Shown here piece after piece: positions 46,548 to 63,122 of a stretch of DNA of 64,000 nucleotides. This stretch comes from Ridgeia piscesae (Eukaryota; Annelida; Polychaeta; Sabellida; Siboglinidae), in contig JAODUO010001077.1 in the NCBI GenBank assembly GCA_025642075.2, positions 279,501 through 343,500 of the forward strand, written 5' to 3'. Made by a program: the position numbers and the translations under genes. Below the pieces are notes generated by a model, which was not told the origin of the DNA, did not search any database, and saw only the letters and a program-made list of their open reading frames with translations. The stretch's first letter is position 1; every line of letters starts with the position of its first letter.

Positions 46548-48240
46548 ATTGAAGCTCGTGGCCACTGGAGAGACTGCCGTCGAAGCTCGTGGTCATTGGA
46601 GAGACTGCCGTCGAAGCTCGTGGCCACTGGAGAGACTGCCGTCGAAGCTCGTGGTCTTTGGAGAGACTGCCGTCGAAGCTCATGGTCATTGGAGAGACTG
46701 CCGTCGAAGCTCGTGGTCATTGGAGAGACTGCCGTCGAAGCTCGTGGCCATTGGAGAGACTGGCGTCGAAGCTCGTGGTCATTGGAGAGACTGCCGTCGA
46801 AGCTCGTGGTCATTGGAGAGACTGCCGTCGAAGCTCGTGGCCACTGGAGAGACTGCCGTCGAAGCTCGTGGTCTTTGGAGAGACTGCCGTCGAAGCTCAT
46901 GGTCATTGGAGAGACTGCCGTCGAAGCTCGTGGTCATTGGAGAGACTGCCGTCGAAGCTCGTGGCCATTGGAGAGACTGGCGTCGAAGCTCGTGGTCATT
47001 GGAGAGACTGCCGTCGAAGCTCGTGGTCATTGGAGAGACTGCCGTCGAAGCTCGTGGTCATTGGAGAGACTGCCGTCGATGAACGTGGCCATTGGAGAGA
47101 CTGCCGTCGATGAACGTGGCCATTGGAGAGACTGCCGTCGATGAACGTGGCCATTGGAGAGACTGCCGCCGATGAACGTGGCCATTGGAGAGACTGCCGT
47201 CGTTGAACGTGGCCATTGGAGAGACTGCCGTCGATGAACGTGGCCACTGGAGAGACTGCCGTCGATGAACGTGGTCATTGGAGAGACTGCCGCCGATGAA
47301 CGTGGCCACTGGAGAGACTGCCGTCGATGAACGTGGCCATTGGAGAGACTGCCGTCGATGAACGTGGCCATTGGAGAGACTGCCGTCGATGATCGTGGCC
47401 ATTGGAGAGACTGCCGTCGATGATCGTGGCCATTGGAGAGACTGCCGTCGAAGCTCGTGGCCATTGGAGAGACTGCCGTCGAAGCTCGTGGCCATTGGAG
47501 AGACTGCCGTCGAAGCTCGTGGCCATTTGAGAGACTGCCGTCGAAGCTCGTGGTCATTGGAGAGACTGCCGTCGAAGCTCGTGGCCATTGGAGAGACTGC
47601 CGTCGAAGCTCGTGGCTCATTGGAGAGACTGCCGTCGAAGTCGTGGCATTGGAGAGACTGCCGTCGAAGCTCGTGGCCATTGGAGAGACTGCCGTCGATG
47701 ATCGTGGCCATTGGAGAGACTGCCGTCGAAGCTCGTGGTCATTGGAGAGACTGCCGTCGAAGCTCGTGGTCATTGGAGAGACTGCCGTCGAAGCTCGTGG
47801 CCATTGAGAGACTGCCGTCGAAGCTCGTGGCCATTGGAGAGACTGCCGTCGAAGCTCGTGGCCATTTGAGAGACTGCCGTCGAAGCTCGTGGCCATTGGA
47901 GAGACTGCCGTCGAAGCTCGTGGCCATTTGAGAGACTGCCGTCGAAGCTCGTGGCCATTGGAGAGACTGCCGTCGAAGCTCGTGGTCATTTGAGAGACTG
48001 CCGTCGAAGCTCGTGGCCATTGAGAGACTGCCGTCGAAGCTCGTGGCCATTGGAGAGACTGCCGTCGAAGCTCGTGGCCATTTGAGACACTACCGTCGAT
48101 AGATCGTGGCCATTGGAGAGACTGCCGTCGATATCGTGGCCATTGGAGAGACTGCCGTCGAGATCGTGGTCATTGGAGAGACTGCCGTCGAAGCTCGTGG
48201 TCATTGGAGAGACTCCGTCAACTCTGCATTGAACTCGTAC
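46548..48240. repeat. 31-bp minisatellite (~54 copies)
   Basis: The unit is AGCTCGTGGCCATTGGAGAG plus ACTGCCGTCGA, with a GATGAACGTGG variant block at about 47070-47400. The 46550-46790 and 46840-47010 segments repeat the same order of variants, so higher-order units were duplicated. It is open in several frames on both strands without being a gene. Confidence 0.97.
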
Positions 48241-48349
48241 TCGTGGCCATTTGAGTATGACTGCCTACTAACTGGATAATAGAAGAGACTAAGATCTAAG
48301 CTCTACACAATGGCAGAAGACATACCGTCAGTACATGATATAATACTCC

Positions 48350-49312
<963 letters not shown>

Positions 49313-52300
49313 TAGCACCAAGTGCGACAGATATTATTGGAGTGAGGTTTTGAGACAATATGCAACGGCGTCTTCACAACCATAGCGGAAAGCATGGTCT
49401 TGTCTGATGATACCAAATAGGCCTAACTGTTAAATATCCTCGCCATATTAGAGTTTAATCGAGACAGATTTGGCGTCCAGCACACGTCGGTTGTGATCAA
49501 AATGATTTACGTGTGCAAACTACACCAAAGGTTGTTTGAGGGCATGGAATGATTAACCTGCCCAGTCCAGGACTCTAGTCCGTTACTCCTACACCACGCT
49601 TCCGTTTTGTTAACGGCCGGCACGCCCCGCTTGCTAGCACACACACTGAGCCTCGGTGCCGATATATCACCACCTACCGTAATCACGTCAACCGATCCCG
49701 CCAGAACCGATTCAGACGCGCCGGGCAATCTGCGGCCCTACAAATGACATTGCAATTGCCTTATTTATCCCCGTCAGACATTACGCTAAGCGGCAGGTGT
49801 AATTAATTACACTCGGCATGGTTCTGATCGGCGTCGTCGCGTCACTGAGGACATGATTTGACTGCGAAGTGAGCGGCGGATTTAGTGTTTCGTTTTGTAG
49901 GTCATGTGTAGATTGGGCAAATGGTAAAACCGTAAAATAAAATGGGTGTCACACTGCAAACGTTTGTTTTATTAACCTGGCTTTGTTTTGGTTCACCTTT
50001 CTATGTATTTTGTTCGTTGCTGTTGATATCACGCATCACGTACAAACGTGTCCGTCTGAAGCTATAGCCAACTATTTGAACAGGAGTTAAATTGAGCTTC
50101 AATGTGAGAAGTAATAAAATCTCCTGACATAGACAATGAAGTGAAATGATGTTTCGGGTGACAATACAACCACCTCGCTTTATTGTTACTGACCCCCGGA
50201 CAGCCCCAATTTGTGTCCGCGGCAATAAAGGATATTATTCCCCCTAATAAGGCCACGTGTATTGTATTAATAAAATCATAATCAAAACAGGCAATGGAGA
50301 TTACGTACTCGACTCTATGATGGCGTGTTCGCAAGGTTCTAACGCCAATGTTCCTATGCACTAACGCCACAGCCTGATTACTTTCTTTCCTGCCAGATGG
50401 TGACCGTAAAACACGTGTTATATGTCAACGATCGGGGAGGTATAATGGTTAAACTTTATTTTCGTATCTGGCTATTGAAATACTGTCGACAGGAAAACAA
50501 GGTTTCAAGGTTACATTAATGCTTAAATCACGTAAACCACCTGCTTTCGAGGTTTCATTTCGGTTCTTTTTAAGTTTTGTGGTTGACTTGTTGTGCTGTC
50601 AGAAAAAAACAAGAGTTTGCTTGCGCGAGCTGTGTGACAATTGGGTGGTTTGATGTCACCGTGTACATGTTGCAAGTAACATTTAAGCACTAAAATTAGG
50701 AAAGAAATGTATGTTGAATAATGTATAATTTTTGATTGTGATGACAAAGATGGCCGCCGTGAAGACTGTTTAAAATTAAAAGCTGCTTTCATGATTGGCA
50801 TATAGTTACACGTAGACCTACATCTACATATAACATGAGAAGGTATATTTTTCATTGTACAGTTTCCCGCGGACGATTAGAGTGATGGCAAACATCATTC
50901 GAATATCGTTACACCTGATTGTAATGTTCTTCTAAGAGAAGTCAACACGGCGTTTGAAGGAACAATTCTGCCATTGTGTAAATGAATACTTTGCAATAAC
51001 GCCTCGATATCCTTTGGGACATTATACTTATATAGCGATGCTAATTCATCGCGTATCCACTATCTAATAGTATTTATAAAATGTTCAGTTTTGCTACAGG
51101 TTTCGGAAATATATATGACATATTAATTATATTAAAATTTATCCTCTTCATTGTCACTAGTTGAAAAAAACATATTACTGTATTGGAGATTATATTTATA
51201 TGAGCACAAACCTCCTGATACCGTTTTCTATCAATCGTCTCCTTACTCTTCGACATAGTGTTCTTGTACAGACGACAATGACGTGCAACTCCCATTTGAC
51301 GTATACATTCAACATCCGCTTTCTTCCCACTATTATTGTATTTTCATTATTAGTTGACCACTTCCTGTGGACTAATCGTGAGCAACCTCCACGTGTCATC
51401 CGCTTCGACGGTCAATACGTTTGATTGATGTGCATGACCAATCATAGAGCAAGGACAACCCACACTTTTTCCGTCTACGCGTGTCCACTCCAGTCAACAC
51501 GTCCACCACACTCCCGCCATCTTCTCGTCGCTTACGTTGCTATATAGACTTGGGCGATCGGATTAAACAAAGACAAACCCGACTTACACAAATGTATCGC
51601 AATGAACTCAACTACAATCACCAAAAGGTGAAAATGTAATTATATTAAAAAGTACACCTCTGGATCTTGACAGAACGTTAATATAATTATTATTTGATCA
51701 GTTGACGTAACTGGCAGTGTTACAAGCCATAACACTGACAGCTAATATACTGTACATCGGAAACCAACGCTACTGTAACGTATCGTGTTTACGTGTCGTG
51801 TGTGGTGATGTCTGTGATAATTGACTTGCTTATGTCATAGACTGTTATAACACAGTGGTGTAACGACGTGGGAAGCGGTGGCGTTGTAGTTAAAATTATT
51901 AATAACCTCAATCGTAATTTTAAGTAGCTTCGGCTAATTCACTTCAACGGCTACGGTGGATACATACGTGAACGATATTAATTGTCTTCGCAAGCTAATT
52001 GTAGTTTTCTTCTAAACATAAGTCAATGTGGTATTCAAAGGAACAGTTCAGCAGAGGTATAAAATGTTACTTTCTTTCATCAGTCGTAAGAACGGGATAT
52101 TGGCCTTTATCAGAATTTTATGTCGCACATACAAGGCTAAAACAATCCCGGCATAAAGTATTGGACTGCTTTAGATAATATCAACATTTTAGAATATGCA
52201 GCTAAGACGCAGATTTAAGATAAGTTGTTGAGAGGACCACCCAGCTCAGCCAATAATCGAAGTTATGTTAATTCATGGAACGTACCTGTTCTTTAAAAGG

Positions 52301-52494
52301 GTAGAATTCCCCCTCCCAGCTCTTGTTGGAAGTTCTCGCTGAGGCCAATACATGGCATCAACACAAACAGCACATCGTTGTACACAAGAATAAAAGCGAA
52401 GCGGAATAGCGACGTTTAAAAGACGTTTAAACTTATATACGTGATAACAACACAAATAACAAACGGTGTTAGACTCTCTATACATTTGCCAACA
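49313..52494. other. Unassigned unique sequence
   Basis: Read on both strands. Only short open frames, none with family motifs or convincing splice structure. No repeats of note. Confidence 0.5.
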
Positions 52495-55400
52495 GGGACA
52501 AGCCCCGGGTGACTTTTGTTCCGCGCACTTCTACTAGCTCCGGGTGACTGTCGTTCCGCGCACATCTACTAGCTCTGGGAGAATGTCGTTCCGCCCACTT
52601 CTACTAGCTCTGGGTGACTGTCGTTACGCCCACTTCAACTAGCTCTGGGTGACTTTCGTTCCGCCCACTTCTACTAGCTCTGGATGATTGTCGTTCCGCT
52701 CACTTCTACTAGCTCTGGATGACTGTCGTTCCGCCCACTTCTACTAGCTCTGGATGATTGTCGTTCCACCCACTTCTACTAGCTGTGGATGATTGTTGTT
52801 CCGCCCACTTAATCTAGCTCTGGATGATTGTCGTTCCGCTCACTTCTACTAGCTCTGGATGATTGTCGTTCCGCTCACTTCTACTAGCTCTGGATGATTG
52901 TCGTTCCGCTCACTTCTACTAGCTCTGGATGATTGTCGTTCCGCCCACTTCTACTAGCTCAGGGTGACTGTCGTTCCGCCCACTTCTACTAGCTCTGGAT
53001 GATTGTCGTTCCGCCCACTTCTACTAGCTCTGGATGATTGTCGTTCCGCTCACTTCTACTAGCTCTGGATGATTGTCGTTCCGCCCACTTCTACTAGCTC
53101 TGGATGATTGTCGTTCCGCCCACTTCTACTAGCTCTGGATGATTGTCGTTCCGCCCACTTCTACTAGCTCTGGATGATTGTCGTTCCGCCCACTTCTACT
53201 AGCTCTGGATGACTGTCGTTCCGCCCACTTCTACTAGCTCTGGATGATTGTCGTTCGCTACTACTGACTGTCGTTCCCCCACTTCTACTAGCTCTGGATG
53301 ATTGTCGTTCCGCCCACTTCTACTAGCTCTGGATGATTGTCGTTCCGCCCACTTCTACTAGCTCTGGATGATTGTCGTTCCGCTCACTTCTACTAGCTCT
53401 GGATGATTGTCGTTCCGCCCACTTCTACTAGCTCTGGATGATTGTCGTTCCGCTCACTTCTACTAGCTCTGGATGATTGTCGTTCCGCCCACTTCTACTA
53501 GCTCTGGATGATTGTCGTTCCGCCCACTTCTACTAGCTCTGGATGATTGTCGTTCCGCCCACTTCTACTAACTCTGGATGATTGTCGTTCCGCCCATTTC
53601 TACTAGCTCTGGATGATTGTCGTTCCGCCCACTTCTACTAACTCTGGATGATTGTCGTTCCGCCCACTTCTACTAGCTCTGGATGATTGTCATTCCGCTC
53701 ACTTCTACTAGCTCTGGATGACTGTCGTTCCGCCCACTTCTACTAGCTCTGGGTGACTGTCGTTCCGCCCACTTCTACTAGCTCTGGATGATTGTCATTC
53801 CGCCCACTTCTACTAGCTCTGGATGATTGTCGTTCCGCCCACTTCTACTAGCTCTGGATGATTGTCTTCCGCTCACTTCTACTAGCTCTGGATGATTGTC
53901 GTTCCGCCCACTTCTACTAGCTCTGGATGACTGTCGTTCCGCCCACTTCTACTAGCTCTGGATGATTGTCGTTCCGCTCACTTCTACTAGCTCTGGATGA
54001 TTGTCGTTCCGCTCACTTCTACTAGCTCTGGATGATTGTCGTTCCGCCCACTTCTACTAGCTCTGGATGATTGTCGTTCCGCTCACTTCTCTAGCTCTGG
54101 ATGATTGTCGTTCCGCCCACTTCTACTAGCTCTGGATGATTGTCGTTCCGCTCACTTCTACTAGCTCTGGATGATTGTCGTTCCGCCCACTTCTACTAGC
54201 TCAGGGTTACTGTCGTTCCGCCCACTTCTACTAGCTCTGGATGACTGTCGTTCCGCTCACTTCTACTAGCTCTGGATGACTGTCGTTCCGCCCACTTCTA
54301 CTAGCTCTGGATGATTGTCGTTCCGCCCACTTCTACTAGCTCTGGATGATTGTCGTTCCGCTCACTTCTACTAGCTCTGGATGATTGTCGTTCCGCCACT
54401 TCTACTAGTCTGGATGATTGTCGTTCCGCCACTTCACTAGCTCTGGTGATGTCGTTCCGCCCACTTCTACAGCTCTGGATGACTGTCGTTCCCCCACTTC
54501 TACTAGCTCTGGATGACTGTCGTTCCGCCCACTTCTACTACTCTGGTGATTGTCTTCCGCCCACTTCCACTAACTCTTGTGATTGTTCCCCCACTTCACT
54601 AGCTCTGGTGATTGTTTCCGCCCACTTCCACTAACTCTTGTGACTTCGTTCCCCCACTTCTACTAGCTCTGGTGATGTCTTCCGCCCACTTCCACTAACT
54701 CTTGTGACTTCGTTCCCCCACTTCTACTACTCTGGTGATTGTTTCCGCCCACTTCCACTAACTCTTGTGATTGTTCCCCCACTTCACTAGCTCTGGGATT
54801 GTCTTCCGCCCACTTCACTAACTCTGATGACTTCGTTCCCCCACTTCTACTAGCTCTGGATGATTGTCTTCCCCACTTCACTACTCGTGATGTCGTTCCG
54901 CCACTTCTACTAGCTCTGGATGATTGTCTTCCGCCCACTTCTACTAACTCTGATGATTCGTTCCCCCACTTCTACTAGCTCTGGATGATTGTCGTTCCGC
55001 CCACTTCTACTACTCTGGATGATTGTCTTCCGCCCACTTCTACTAGCTCTGGTGATTGTCTTCCGCCCACTTCTACTACTCTGGATGATTGTCTTCCGCC
55101 CACTTCTACTACTCTGTGACTTCGTTCCCCCACTTCTACTAGCTCTGGTGCTGTCGTTCCGCCCACTTCTACTAGCTCTGGATGATTGTCTTCCCCCACT
55201 TCTACTACTCTGTGACTGTCGTTCCACCCACTTCTACTAGCTCTGGTGACTGTCGTTCCCCCACTTCTACTAGCTCTGGTGATTGTCGTTCCGCCCACTT
55301 CTACTACTCTGGATGACTGTCGTTCCACCCACTTCTACTAGCTCTGGTGATGTCGTTCCCCCACTTCTACTACTCTGGTGATTGTCGTTCCGCCCACTTC

Positions 55401-57195
55401 TACTAGCTCTGGTGACTGTCGTTCCCCCACTTCTACTAGCTCTGGGTGACTGTCGTTCCGCCCACTTCTACTAGCTCTGGATGATGTCGTTCCGCCCACT
55501 TCTACTAGCTCTGGATGATGTCGTTCCCCCACTTCTACTAGCTCTGGATGATTGTCGTTCCGCCCACTTCTACTACTCTGGTGATTGTCTTCCCCCACTT
55601 CCACTAACTCTGGATGACTTCGTTCACCCACTTCACTAGCTCTGGTGATTGTCTTCCGCCCACTTCCACTAACTCTGGATGATTCGTTCCCCCACTTCTA
55701 CTAGCTCTGGTGATTGTCTTCCGCCCACTTCCACTAACTCTGATGATTCGTTCCCCCACTTCTACTAGCTCTGGATGATTGTCGTTCCCCCACTTCACTA
55801 ACTCTTGATGATTCGTTCCCCCACTTCTACTAGTCTGGAGATTGTCTTCCCCCCTTCACTAATCTTGAGACTTCGTTCCACCCACTTCTACTACTCTGGA
55901 TGATTGTCTTCCGCCCACTTCCTACTCTGATGACTTCTTCCCCCGCTCTGGATGATTGTCTTCCGCCCACTTCTACTACTCTGGATGATTTCTTCCGACT
56001 ACTCTGGATGATTCGTTCCCCCACTTCTACTAGCTCTGGATGATTGTCATTCCGCCCACTTCACTAACTCTGGATGATTCGTTCCCCCACTTCTACTAGC
56101 TCTGGATGATTGTCTTCCCCCACTTCTACTAACTCTGGATGACTTCGTTCCCCCACTTCTACTAGCTCTGGTGATTGTCTTCCGCCCCTTCACTACTCTG
56201 GATGATTCGTTCCCCCACTTCTACTAGCTCTGGATGATTGTCTTCCCCCACTTCACTACTCTGTGATTCGTTCCCCCACTTCTACTAGCTCTGGATGATT
56301 GTCGTTCCGCCCACTTCTACTAGCTCTGGATGATTGTCGTTCCGCCCACTTCTACTAGCTCTGGATGACTGTCGTTCCACCCACTTCTACTAGCTCTGGA
56401 TGATTGTCGTTCCGCCCACTTCTACTAGCTCTGGATGATTGTCGTTCCGCCCACTTCTACTAGCTCTGGATGATTGTCGTTCCGCCCACTTCTACTAGCT
56501 CTGGATGATTGTCGTTCCGCCCACTTCTACTAGCTCTGGATGATTGTCGTTCCGCCCACTTCTACTAGCTCTGGATGATTGTCGTTCCGCCCACTTCTAC
56601 TAGCTCTGGATGATTGTCGTTCCGCCCACTTCTACTAGCTCTGGATGATTGTCGTTCCGCCCACTTCTACTAGCTCTGGATGATTGTCGTTCCGCCCACT
56701 TCTACTAGCTCTGGATGATTGTCGTTCCGCCCACTTCTACTAGCTCTGGATGATTGTCGTTCCACCCACTTCTACTAGCTCTGGATGACTGTCGTTCACC
56801 CACTTCAAATTGCTCTGGGTGACTGTCGTTCCGCCCACTTCTACTAGCTCTGGATGATTGTCGTTCCGCCCACTTCTACTAGCTCTGGGTGACTGTCGTT
56901 CCGCCCACTTCTACTAGCTCTGGATGATTGTCGTTCCGCCCACTTCTACTAGCTCTGGATGATTGTCGTTCCACCCACTTCTACTAGCTCTGGATGATTG
57001 TCGTTCCGCCCACTTCTACTAGTTCTGGGAGACTGTCGTTCCACCCACTTCTACTAGTTCTGGGAGACTGTCGTTCCACCCACTTCTACTAACTCTGGAT
57101 GATTGTCGTTCCGCCCACTTCTGCTAGCTCTGGATGACTGTCGTTCCGCCTACTTCAACTAGCTCTGAATGACTGTTGTTCCGCCCACTTCTACA
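52495..57195. repeat. 35-bp minisatellite, 4.7 kb (~134 copies)
   Basis: The unit is CTCTGGATGATTGTCGTTCC plus GCCCACTTCTACTAG. Units are uniform at 52.6-54.35 kb and 56.28-57.0 kb, with CCGCTCACTT and GATGACTG variants. Between about 54390 and 56280 nearly every unit carries one or more single-base deletions, such as TTCCCCCAC for TTCCGCCCAC and TACTACTCTG for TACTAGCTCTG. Confidence 0.97.
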
Positions 57196-57449
57196 GCTAT
57201 AATGGTGTAATATACAATTAATATAGATGAAAATCAACCCAGCTACACTGGAGTAGAATCAGGAATCACACAGGGTTCGGTAAATAAATCTGTTTCGCCG
57301 ACGGAGCGCATACGAATTTGCGGATCATTACTTAATGAATATTAATGAGGATCAACTAGTGTGGTGTTTGGAATTGTTTTATTGGATGTAAATTTTTGTA
57401 ATATAATTTAATTTTAAATAAAATAACTGTCTTATTTCGAACATGCAGC

Positions 57450-59639
<2,190 letters not shown>

Positions 59640-59640
<1 letters not shown>

Positions 59641-61165
59641 ACAAGTAAGAAGAACGTGATTCAGGACAAGCAAGAACTGATACGAAGTATGAAGGACGGA
59701 TTGAATCCTTCGCGAAACAAAGAAGTGAGAAAGGTTCTCGCTGCCCATGAAACACTTATGATGAAAATGCAAGAAATGTCAGTCAAGAATAGGCGGTCAC
59801 TGTTCACTGAAAGTCACCTGAAGAGAGTTCGGAGAGGAAGCATGATCGCGATGAGGTTGCATCTAGACCAACGGTACATTCTCCCCAAGAAATACGACAA
59901 CTATTGAAGGCCAGATTTATGCGGTTACAAGTGAAATGGTTCATGCACGAAGAGACAGGATGAGTCTACCCTTCTGCCAGGCAAGACGGATGCCGTGAAG
60001 GATGATGTGAAGAAGGTACAGCAATACACTTTGAATGACTATCTTCGAAATCTGAATGTAAAATGATGTCAGGAAAATCCAGATGCAAAAATATCTCTCT
60101 TTCTTCAGACGGCAGGATCGAAGCACGTTGCACTGGTACAGTTTGGAAGGAACAGTACATGCTTATGCCAGAAGCACCAGAACGTTGCTTTGAAACTAAT
60201 GGCGACCAACAAACAACTGGAGACCCCAAAAAGTCCAAAAGTACTATGTACTCAGGTGTCCAAAAATAATTCAAGGAAAAGCTGAGCACTCTTGAAGCAA
60301 GTACAGTCACGTTTGAAGAGTGGCAACGAATTAAAATTACCTATTCAGAAGGGAAGTCAACCACCGCGGCAAATCCATGATGAAATGCCGACAGAACAAT
60401 TCTGGAAATTGTTCTAGGAGGAGATGGCTCTACTCCTACAGCAAGTCAGACGCGCAATATCAGCAGAACAGCAAGTTAAAAGATATCGTGCCAACACGTC
60501 TGCAACCAGTCAAATGGACTTTGCGTAAACCTATGTCTGCTGCATGAACGATGAGATCCAAAGCGTCTACTTCGACCGCCAACAGGTAACATTCCTCCCA
60601 ATGGTGCTGCATTAAAGGTATCCGAACACGCACGAACTGAAACACAAGTCAAACATGGTTGTGTCGGACGACTGAAGTAACAACAGAGCAGTATGCCTTA
60701 ATTAAAACTATGCTGCCACTTGTGACGAGACATCTTCCACCGATAGAAGAAATGAACTACCTGACAGACAGTCCGAGTTCACAATATCATAACCGCACGA
60801 TACTCTATCTTGTTGAGCACCACATCAAGTTGTTTGAACTATCAGCCACCTGGCAGATATTCGAATGTAGCCACGAGAAAGGGCCATGCGATGGAGTCGG
60901 CTGGCAGTGCTAAGCGAAGTGAAACGGGGTTACACGATCACATGTGCACAGGAATTCTTCACTTGGACACAAACAGCCGAGAGTGTCATCCACCACGTTT
61001 GTTTCAGTAAGGAGGGCATACACCATGCTCGTGGATTGGTAGAAGTGCACTCAATCACGGGGAAGGCACACACACAGCTTGTCGTCTGGGAAACATCATG
61101 TTTCGAAGAGTGCTGCTGTCGGTCACCAGTTTGTGCCCAGTTGTCAGGGTTGGTCACTTGAGGCC
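59640..61165 (+). pseudogene. Broken copy of a multicopy invertebrate protein family (probable mobile element)
   Basis: Frames change repeatedly. In order they read NPDAKISLS then GSKHVALVQFGRNSTCLC and QKHQN (about 60080-60190), PTEQFWKLF (about 60390), SQMDFA (about 60510), VSDD (about 60660), YLTDSPSSQYHNRTILYLVE (about 60760), ECSHEKGPCDGVG (about 60865) and CAQEFFTWTQ (about 60940). I recognise this order (K-H-V..C-L-C..H-N, M-D-F-A, D-S-P-x-S-Q-Y, H-x-K-G-P-C-D-G) from many uncharacterised predicted proteins that recur in invertebrate genomes. The ordered Asp residues suggest an RNase H-like/transposase-type core, which is inference. The earlier open stretch 59656-59907 is basic and fits the family's upstream region loosely. 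Confidence 0.6.
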
Positions 61166-61169
61166 TCTA

Positions 61170-62890
61170 CACCCCTACCAGTCAGCTAAGAAGCTCCGGT
61201 TCCATTCGGGTAGTGCCATAAAATCACTGTCGTCACATGCGGTCGTGAAGACACGTTCTCGTGTGCAACATCACAGTTTACCTTTAATCGGTTACAATAA
61301 AAGAATGATCCTTTGGACAATTTTCCCAACCAATGTGAACAGAAATAAATGCATGCCAAGAATCATGTGATCAGCGAACGAAATGTAAAAGTTATGTCTA
61401 ACAGGGTGAGACAAATTGGCGAAAATACTATGTAGTAATTACATTCAAACATGATCAGTCTGGTAGCTACCGGCCTAATATGTGGTTATTCAGTTTGTTA
61501 CACAAAATACCTTAATATATGCATGTTTAAAATCGAGTGAGTACTTAGCACTAACTATTTTTAAGATGGTGGACAATCTTCCATCTCGTTTCTAATCTTT
61601 GCCATTTTAGTCCATGGGCCAAGGCCTGAAAATTCATTTATTGGTACCACCTGATTTTATCACCCCATATGGTACAATAAGTGCATTTTAAGACCTTGGT
61701 CCGTGGACTAAAATGAAACAAGAAGGAAACTTGCCCGCCTCAAAATGTCATATGGCGTCATAGATATTTCTCGCCTAAACTAGACCGTACCAACCATAGA
61801 AGATCTAAACCTCCCCATAGCAATTCATTCCAGGTGCCATTTCAAGAACAGACTATATGAATAAAACACATTCTTTCTCAGCACCGTCCAGAAATAGTAG
61901 TATTAACTCATAGTTTTGGTTGCTTCAATGTTTGGGTTGCTGCCCATATCATTAAGCAAAACTAGCACTTTCTTTGTCCCCTTCAATACCTATTATTCCG
62001 TTCATCGTTCTGTCAAACTTCCAACACATTAATTTTTATTCATCTGCAAACTGTCTTCTTCTATCGTTTGTCTTTATATTCCAGTGCGCATCCTTTGCAA
62101 ATATCGTACATGATCTTCAACATTTTGAAGTTAGTTGATTTACTAGTAGAAGAAGATTATGTAAGGCTAATGGCTAATGGCGGGACCGAGTTCCCCAGGT
62201 TGTGCGCGCATGTGTATCACGAAATGACATAAAGGCTCAAGTAACCTTTCATATACCAGCGAAAGTCTCGATATGTTAGATGATATTGTGACGCGGCCTG
62301 CATTTTCGATTTCGTTTTACTTGTAAAAGTCTTCTACACTGGACGTTTTACAAATCAGGGAAGATGCCACTTTGTTATGTGATAAAATGTTGGAAATTAC
62401 ACTGGCATTCGTCCCTGTAGAAAATCAACAATGAGAATATGTTGTATTTCACAAAGTTCACTTAGATTAACAGTTTGCATCGTGCACAGATATTATATTT
62501 TAAAAAACGCGTTATAAAGAGCCTTATCGTGGACATAAAGACACGGAAAATGGAAACCGTTTTTGCAAAAAGCAAAAGGCCATATTGAACTTATGAAGTG
62601 TCTTTAATTTCACTATCCTAAGATATCAGTCTGAGCTAATGAAGCGAGTGCTAATATATGTAGCGACTGCTAATATATGTTACCTGTCATCTTGCTGAAC
62701 TTGTCCGCTCCAATGACGTCTAGACGTGCGATGTTAAATCTCGTTATTGCACAGTATCGTCAGCTGCACCTATCGTCAGTGCTCGAATGTTCTGTCCGCA
62801 CCATCTCAGACGTCACCTTCGATTTGCTGCATCTCACAATGGCCCACTCTGTTGCAGTCGTAAAGCTACTAAGGGTGTAATTCAATATTA
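61170..62890. other. Unassigned region
   Basis: No recognised gene or array. The open frame at 62677-62880 is short and unmatched. CGAGTGCTAATATATGTAGC is followed by a near copy of itself at about 62646-62680. Confidence 0.4.
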
Positions 62891-63122
62891 TAATGTTTTT
62901 ATTTTCACAAAGAATAGTAAATGAATGGAACAGATTATCAGCTGATTGTGTATGTGCTAGTAGTGTTAATATATTTTAAAAAAATCGACATAATATTATA
63001 CATAGGAAGGGCGGGGTTCACTTAAATTGATAGGTTGGACTCTCGATAAGTCAAAGGGCTTCCTAGTCCACCTTCCATCTAGAGTTGATGCTCTAGGTGG
63101 CAATCTTTTTACATCTTGTTAA
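62890..63122 (+). mobile_element. CR1-like LINE, 3' end only
   Basis: Begins in the last polymerase codons (TTTTCACAAAGAATAGTAAA), then the same 3'UTR as the two other copies: GGGCGGGGTTCACTT, TAGGTTGGACTCTCGATAAG, the GGGCTTCCTAGTCCACC hairpin arm, and AGGTGGCAATCTTTTTACAT as the decayed tail. Confidence 0.9.

Noticed and set aside
46491..48204. Many open frames on both strands at 46.5-48.2 kb
   Set aside because: By-products of the 31-bp array. Frames swap at each indel and encode only the repeat.
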